A stretch of 26,675 bases of DNA from positions 1 to 26,675 of the forward strand of contig CAZTJA010000038.1 in assembly GCA_964613745.1 (NCBI GenBank), in the 5' to 3' direction. Shown piece by piece: positions 23,744 to 26,675 of this stretch. Below the pieces are notes generated by a model. That model did not search any database and had not been told where the DNA came from. It was given only the letters and a program-made list of their open reading frames with translations. The stretch comes from CAZTJA01 sp964613745 (GTDB taxonomy: Bacteria; Desulfobacterota; Desulfomonilia; Desulfomonilales; Desulfomonilaceae). Made by a program: the position numbers and the translations under genes. The first letter of the stretch is position 1. Each line of letters begins with the position of its first letter.

Positions 23744-24460
23744 TCATTCGGGGATAACTTTTTTCTTGCCTACTTCTATGTCGTGGATGGGAATTAAAAT
23801 GTCCGCAGCTTCCCTGATGCGTTTCATGCTTTCGTAGGCCTGAATTGCGTCTATGTGCACTCCAGGACAGATCACCCCGCCGCCTTGAGGAAAATTTTCA
23901 GCGTTGCAGCACAAACCTGTAATCAGGGCTACTCCCTTTTCGGTGTTCACGGCAATTGATTGTCCGCCGGGTGTATGTCCCGGCGTGAAAAGCACTTTTA
24001 TACCGTCAAGAATCTCGGCATCACCCTCGACGGTCTTAATGTTAACGTCTTCGAGAACATCGGGATAATAACGATGATCAATTGGGTGCGGTTCCATGCA
24101 AAAATCCAGCTCAGCTTTTTGGACATAGACTTCCGCGTTTGTGCAGAGGGCATCATTCTCGCAGTGATCATTGTGCAGGTGAGTATGGATGATTACGTCA
24201 ACGTCTTCGGGAGTCCAGCCGATGGTCTCCAAGGCGTCCTCGAAATTCATGACGGGAAAACCGATTCGCTCCTCTAAATCGTCCGGCACCACAAAATCCT
24301 CAAGACCGGTATCAACAAGGATCTTGCGATCACCGCCCATGATCGCAAATGCGTAAATAGGCAGGACAATTCTCTTACCGTAGAACCGTTGGTACGTCAT
24401 AATGCCTTGGTCGGTTTCGTTAAATCCGACCGCTAACGGATGAATAGTGTAGACGGCCAT
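23744..24460 (-). CDS. Metallo-beta-lactamase-fold hydrolase, quorum-lactonase-like, lacking the bridging Asp
   Basis: A 238-residue MBL-fold protein with HxHxDH at 94-99 (HTHLHNDHC), H162 in TPGHTPGG and H226 in IPIHDIEV. The usual metal-bridging Asp in the following TGD block is replaced: the sequence reads TGLCCNAENF (183-185 = L, C, C). It aligns in general style with the N-acylhomoserine lactonase branch, but that is a fold-level label and its substrate is unknown. A thioester or acyl substrate would suit the surrounding redox genes. ATG at 24460 has GGAGA at 6 bases. It lies between the two HdrD-like genes, 39 and 21 bases from them, and its TGA stop is in the same frame as the downstream gene. 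Confidence 0.85.
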   Translation of the reverse strand: MAVYTIHPLAVGFNETDQGIMTYQRFYGKRIVLPIYAFAIMGGDRKILVDTGLEDFVVPDDLEERIGFPVMNFEDALETIGWTPEDVDVIIHTHLHNDHCENDALCTNAEVYVQKAELDFCMEPHPIDHRYYPDVLEDVNIKTVEGDAEILDGIKVLFTPGHTPGGQSIAVNTEKGVALITGLCCNAENFPQGGGVICPGVHIDAIQAYESMKRIREAADILIPIHDIEVGKKKVIPE

Positions 24461-24499
24461 TTTGATCTCCTCATCCTGGAAGTAGATTGAACAGTGCGG

Positions 24500-25747
24500 C
24501 TAATACACCAAAGCTTCCGCTACCAGATCCGAAACTAAAGATACCCTTAGATCCAATTCAAAATCGTCGTTGATATCCTTTAGTTGTGCATAGCACATTT
24601 CACATGCCGTTGCCACGATTTCAGCACCTGACGCTCTGATCTGATCCGCTTTGACTCTGGAAGTCATCATGCGCCACTCAGGCTCCGCACCTATGACGAG
24701 TCCGCCACCGCCGCCGCAACACCAGTTTTCTATTCTGTTGGGGATTAACTCTACAAAATCATCCGTTAGGGCCTTCAGGCAATTCCGAGGCTCTTCGTAG
24801 ATACCGCCGTTTCTGGCTATCTGGCAGGGATCATGGTAAGTGATTTTTCCTTCCACCGCCGATTTATCCAGCTTGATTTTGCCTGTTTTTATGTAACGAT
24901 CCATGAGTTGCAGTAGGCTGATCACTCCAAAGGATCGCTTGACCTGATGTTTGAGAAGTCGGAATGCAGTACCGCATTCACAAATGACGACTTCTTTAAC
25001 CTTAAGCCGTTCGGCTTCTTTGGTAATTCTTTCGTAGATCTGCTTGGACATTGTAGGGCTGCCGAGAAAGGCCCCGAAGTTTACCGCTTCAAAGTAACTT
25101 AACGTCCAGTTAGCGCCCGCGGCATTCAGTATGCCCGCCGCCGGGAGAATCGAAGGCTTCTCCGTCATCGAGACGAAAAGATAGTCGGCACCTACTTTAT
25201 CGACCGGGATAGGATCCGCCAGCTTGGCCGTTTCCGGCCATCTCTCAAAAAGGCTTTCCTTTATCTTTTCGAGTTCTTTTTGGAATTTTTCACGTGTCTG
25301 ATCGAATTTTTCTTCTCTTTGGATGGCGTTTTTCGCTTTCATAGTAAGCGGTTTGGGTTCCATGTCCGCTTCTATGAGCATAGCTTTCGCAATAAGCTGG
25401 ATCTGCTGAGTGTCGATTCCAAAGGGACAGTGTACCATGCACCGTCTGCATCCAGTACACGTGTAAGCGGTTTCGTACACCTTATCCATCCAGACCTGGT
25501 CCAGCTCCACGGGTTCGTTCATCCATGGAGCAACCTTGCCCGTTATAGAGTGATAATTCTCGAAGAGACGCCGTATATTCTGTGCTCTACCAACCGCACT
25601 ATATCGAATATCACCGGTTGAAGCGTATGCATGACAAGCATCGATACAAGTACCGCAGCGGGAACAGTTTTCCATATATAAGCGAATGGCCTGATTTAAT
25701 CTGCCGGCCAGGACGTCCAATACTGCTTTTTTTTCGTCATTTTCCAT
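24500..25747 (-). CDS. HdrD/DsrK-like iron-sulfur protein (first copy, next to cytochrome b)
   Basis: A 415-residue soluble protein with two [4Fe-4S] motifs, CSRCGTCIDAC (28-38) and CTGCRRCMVHCP (97-108), a charged helical linker (about 125-185), and a C-terminal CCG domain (HDPCQIAR, WCCGGGGG, ACEMC) of HdrD type. The first CCG half is vestigial (ICECGTAF). Its ATG lies 2 bases after the stop of the cytochrome b gene and follows GGAGAGG, so the two are likely partners in the DsrM-DsrK or HdrE-HdrD manner: electrons from menaquinol through cytochrome b to the iron-sulfur protein, or the reverse. The final electron acceptor or donor is unknown. Confidence 0.9.
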   Translation of the reverse strand: MENDEKKAVLDVLAGRLNQAIRLYMENCSRCGTCIDACHAYASTGDIRYSAVGRAQNIRRLFENYHSITGKVAPWMNEPVELDQVWMDKVYETAYTCTGCRRCMVHCPFGIDTQQIQLIAKAMLIEADMEPKPLTMKAKNAIQREEKFDQTREKFQKELEKIKESLFERWPETAKLADPIPVDKVGADYLFVSMTEKPSILPAAGILNAAGANWTLSYFEAVNFGAFLGSPTMSKQIYERITKEAERLKVKEVVICECGTAFRLLKHQVKRSFGVISLLQLMDRYIKTGKIKLDKSAVEGKITYHDPCQIARNGGIYEEPRNCLKALTDDFVELIPNRIENWCCGGGGGLVIGAEPEWRMMTSRVKADQIRASGAEIVATACEMCYAQLKDINDDFELDLRVSLVSDLVAEALVY

Positions 25748-25749
25748 GA

Positions 25750-26484
25750 TTAACCTCTCCTGAGCTTGTTCAGCGGCACGGCGAAAAACATGTGCATCAT
25801 TTTGCTGAACGGCAGGAATATGAAAAAAAGATTCGCTAGGAGGACGTGAGTGCCGATCACGGAATAGTGTCCTCCCGCCATGTATTTTTTGGGATCTTCA
25901 AATGTTAAATGCACCAAACTACTGAGATATTGCCCAAAATCCTGCTTTGTGATCACAAATCCGCTATCGGTCCATGAATTCCCCCACGAAATAACATCAC
26001 CCGTAATCATTATGCAAAACAGGAGAAAGAGTATGAGGAAATCTCCGGGAACGGAGACTTCTCGAACCGGGGCTCGGAATCGCCTAAATAGAAAATAGAG
26101 AACACAAATAGTAGCCGCCAAACCCACAAAACCATATCCGATCATGTGTGCGGATTTCTCGGAAGAAATTCTTATGGCGGGAAGGAGATCGAGATGTGCA
26201 ATGACGAGCACGACGAAAACTATGTGAAACACAATCAGGAAAAACCAAAATACCGGGTTGATTTTTCTGATGGAAGGCATGGTGAAGGAATCCACCACTG
26301 CGCCCCACAAGGGCGATTTCGGCGGATCATCGGAACCTGTTCCTTCCGGAAAAATTCTCAAGGTATACGGCATTTTTGGAGCAGATAGAATGTTCTTAAT
26401 TTTTATGACAATTCCCACCAAACACCAGGCCAAGGCCAAGTAGACCATGGGAACCATAACGAAGTACCAAAAAGTATCAGCCAT
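25750..26484 (-). CDS. NarI/DsrM/HdrE-like membrane cytochrome b subunit
   Basis: A 244-residue protein with about five membrane helices (4-27, 80-101, 117-137, 152-172, 207-232) of the nitrate reductase gamma type. Candidate haem-b histidines include FHIVFVVLVIAH, HMIGYGF, GGHYSVIGTHVLL and MMHMFF. It should exchange electrons with menaquinol and pass them to the HdrD-like protein encoded 2 bases downstream. Start ATG at 26484 is fixed by AGGGAG at 7 bases; the frame stays open upstream for 33 codons without a good site. It is the first gene of the four-gene minus-strand operon; the 191 bases upstream to the window end show no gene. Confidence 0.85.
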   Translation of the reverse strand: MADTFWYFVMVPMVYLALAWCLVGIVIKIKNILSAPKMPYTLRIFPEGTGSDDPPKSPLWGAVVDSFTMPSIRKINPVFWFFLIVFHIVFVVLVIAHLDLLPAIRISSEKSAHMIGYGFVGLAATICVLYFLFRRFRAPVREVSVPGDFLILFLLFCIMITGDVISWGNSWTDSGFVITKQDFGQYLSSLVHLTFEDPKKYMAGGHYSVIGTHVLLANLFFIFLPFSKMMHMFFAVPLNKLRRG

Positions 26485-26675
26485 ACGTAAACTCCCTGAT
26501 ATATTGGATAAAGCCCAAAACTTAAAAGCCATTTCGAGAAGACAAAAAGCTGTTTCAAAAACATTCCCCGACTCTGAATGCAATTCGAGCGAAGGTCATG
26601 TTTTCCGGGCGAGAGCTACCCGGACCTGAAAATGTATCGATTTGTAATCTGGAATACGAACCCCGGAACAAGTCC

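Noticed and set aside
1..26675. CRISPR array, tRNA, rRNA or prophage
   Set aside because: No spaced direct repeats, tRNA-like cloverleaf, rRNA conserved stretch, integrase or transposase was seen.

Overview
The window looks like a chromosomal segment of an anaerobic, respiring Desulfobacterota (deltaproteobacterial) bacterium. The signs are a class III polyhydroxyalkanoate synthase (phaE/phaC), many multihaem c-type cytochromes, a Desulfovibrio-type monomeric periplasmic nitrate reductase, HdrD-like iron-sulfur proteins, and an ArsS-type radical SAM enzyme that appears to be a selenoprotein. Genus cannot be decided from the sequence alone. No rRNA, tRNA, CRISPR array, transposase or phage gene was seen.

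Left part (1-9.2 kb), mostly minus-strand housekeeping and accessory genes: the 5' end of a probable phaC overlapping phaE; a divergent unknown gene with a small N-terminal helical domain; queC (queuosine precursor); arsS plus its companion AhpD-like protein; an exopolysaccharide-type GT4 glycosyltransferase overlapping an SGNH hydrolase; and a lone ftsZ outside any division cluster. The annotated end of arsS is a UGA that is very probably read as selenocysteine: the frame continues for six codons and a good bacterial SECIS hairpin follows at the right distance.

Centre (8.5-21.9 kb): a minus-strand two-component system, whose kinase carries a periplasmic c-type haem sensor domain, is divergent from a long plus-strand operon at 11182-21019. 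The operon has two halves. The first has the order of nrfABCD, but an octahaem hydroxylamine-oxidoreductase-family cytochrome stands where NrfA would be, followed by a tetrahaem cytochrome, a Tat-exported four-cluster ferredoxin and a 10-TM NrfD-type quinol protein. The second half is a periplasmic HEAT-repeat protein, a NapM-like tetrahaem cytochrome, NapA, NapD, NapG and NapH. The inferred role is nitrate reduction to nitrite by NapA, followed by reduction of nitrite (or hydroxylamine) by the octahaem protein, with both halves fed from the quinol pool: a self-contained nitrate-to-ammonium unit that uses neither NrfA nor NapC. Two small downstream genes (an 83-aa membrane protein and a zinc-ribbon J-domain protein lacking the HPD proline) may be on the same transcript.

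Right part (22.0-26.5 kb): a 580-bp gene-free stretch with remnants of three different hairpin repeats, then a minus-strand operon of a NarI/DsrM-like cytochrome b, two HdrD/DsrK-like proteins and, between them, a metallo-beta-lactamase-fold protein lacking the usual bridging Asp. This looks like a membrane electron-transfer complex linking quinone to an unknown cytoplasmic partner.
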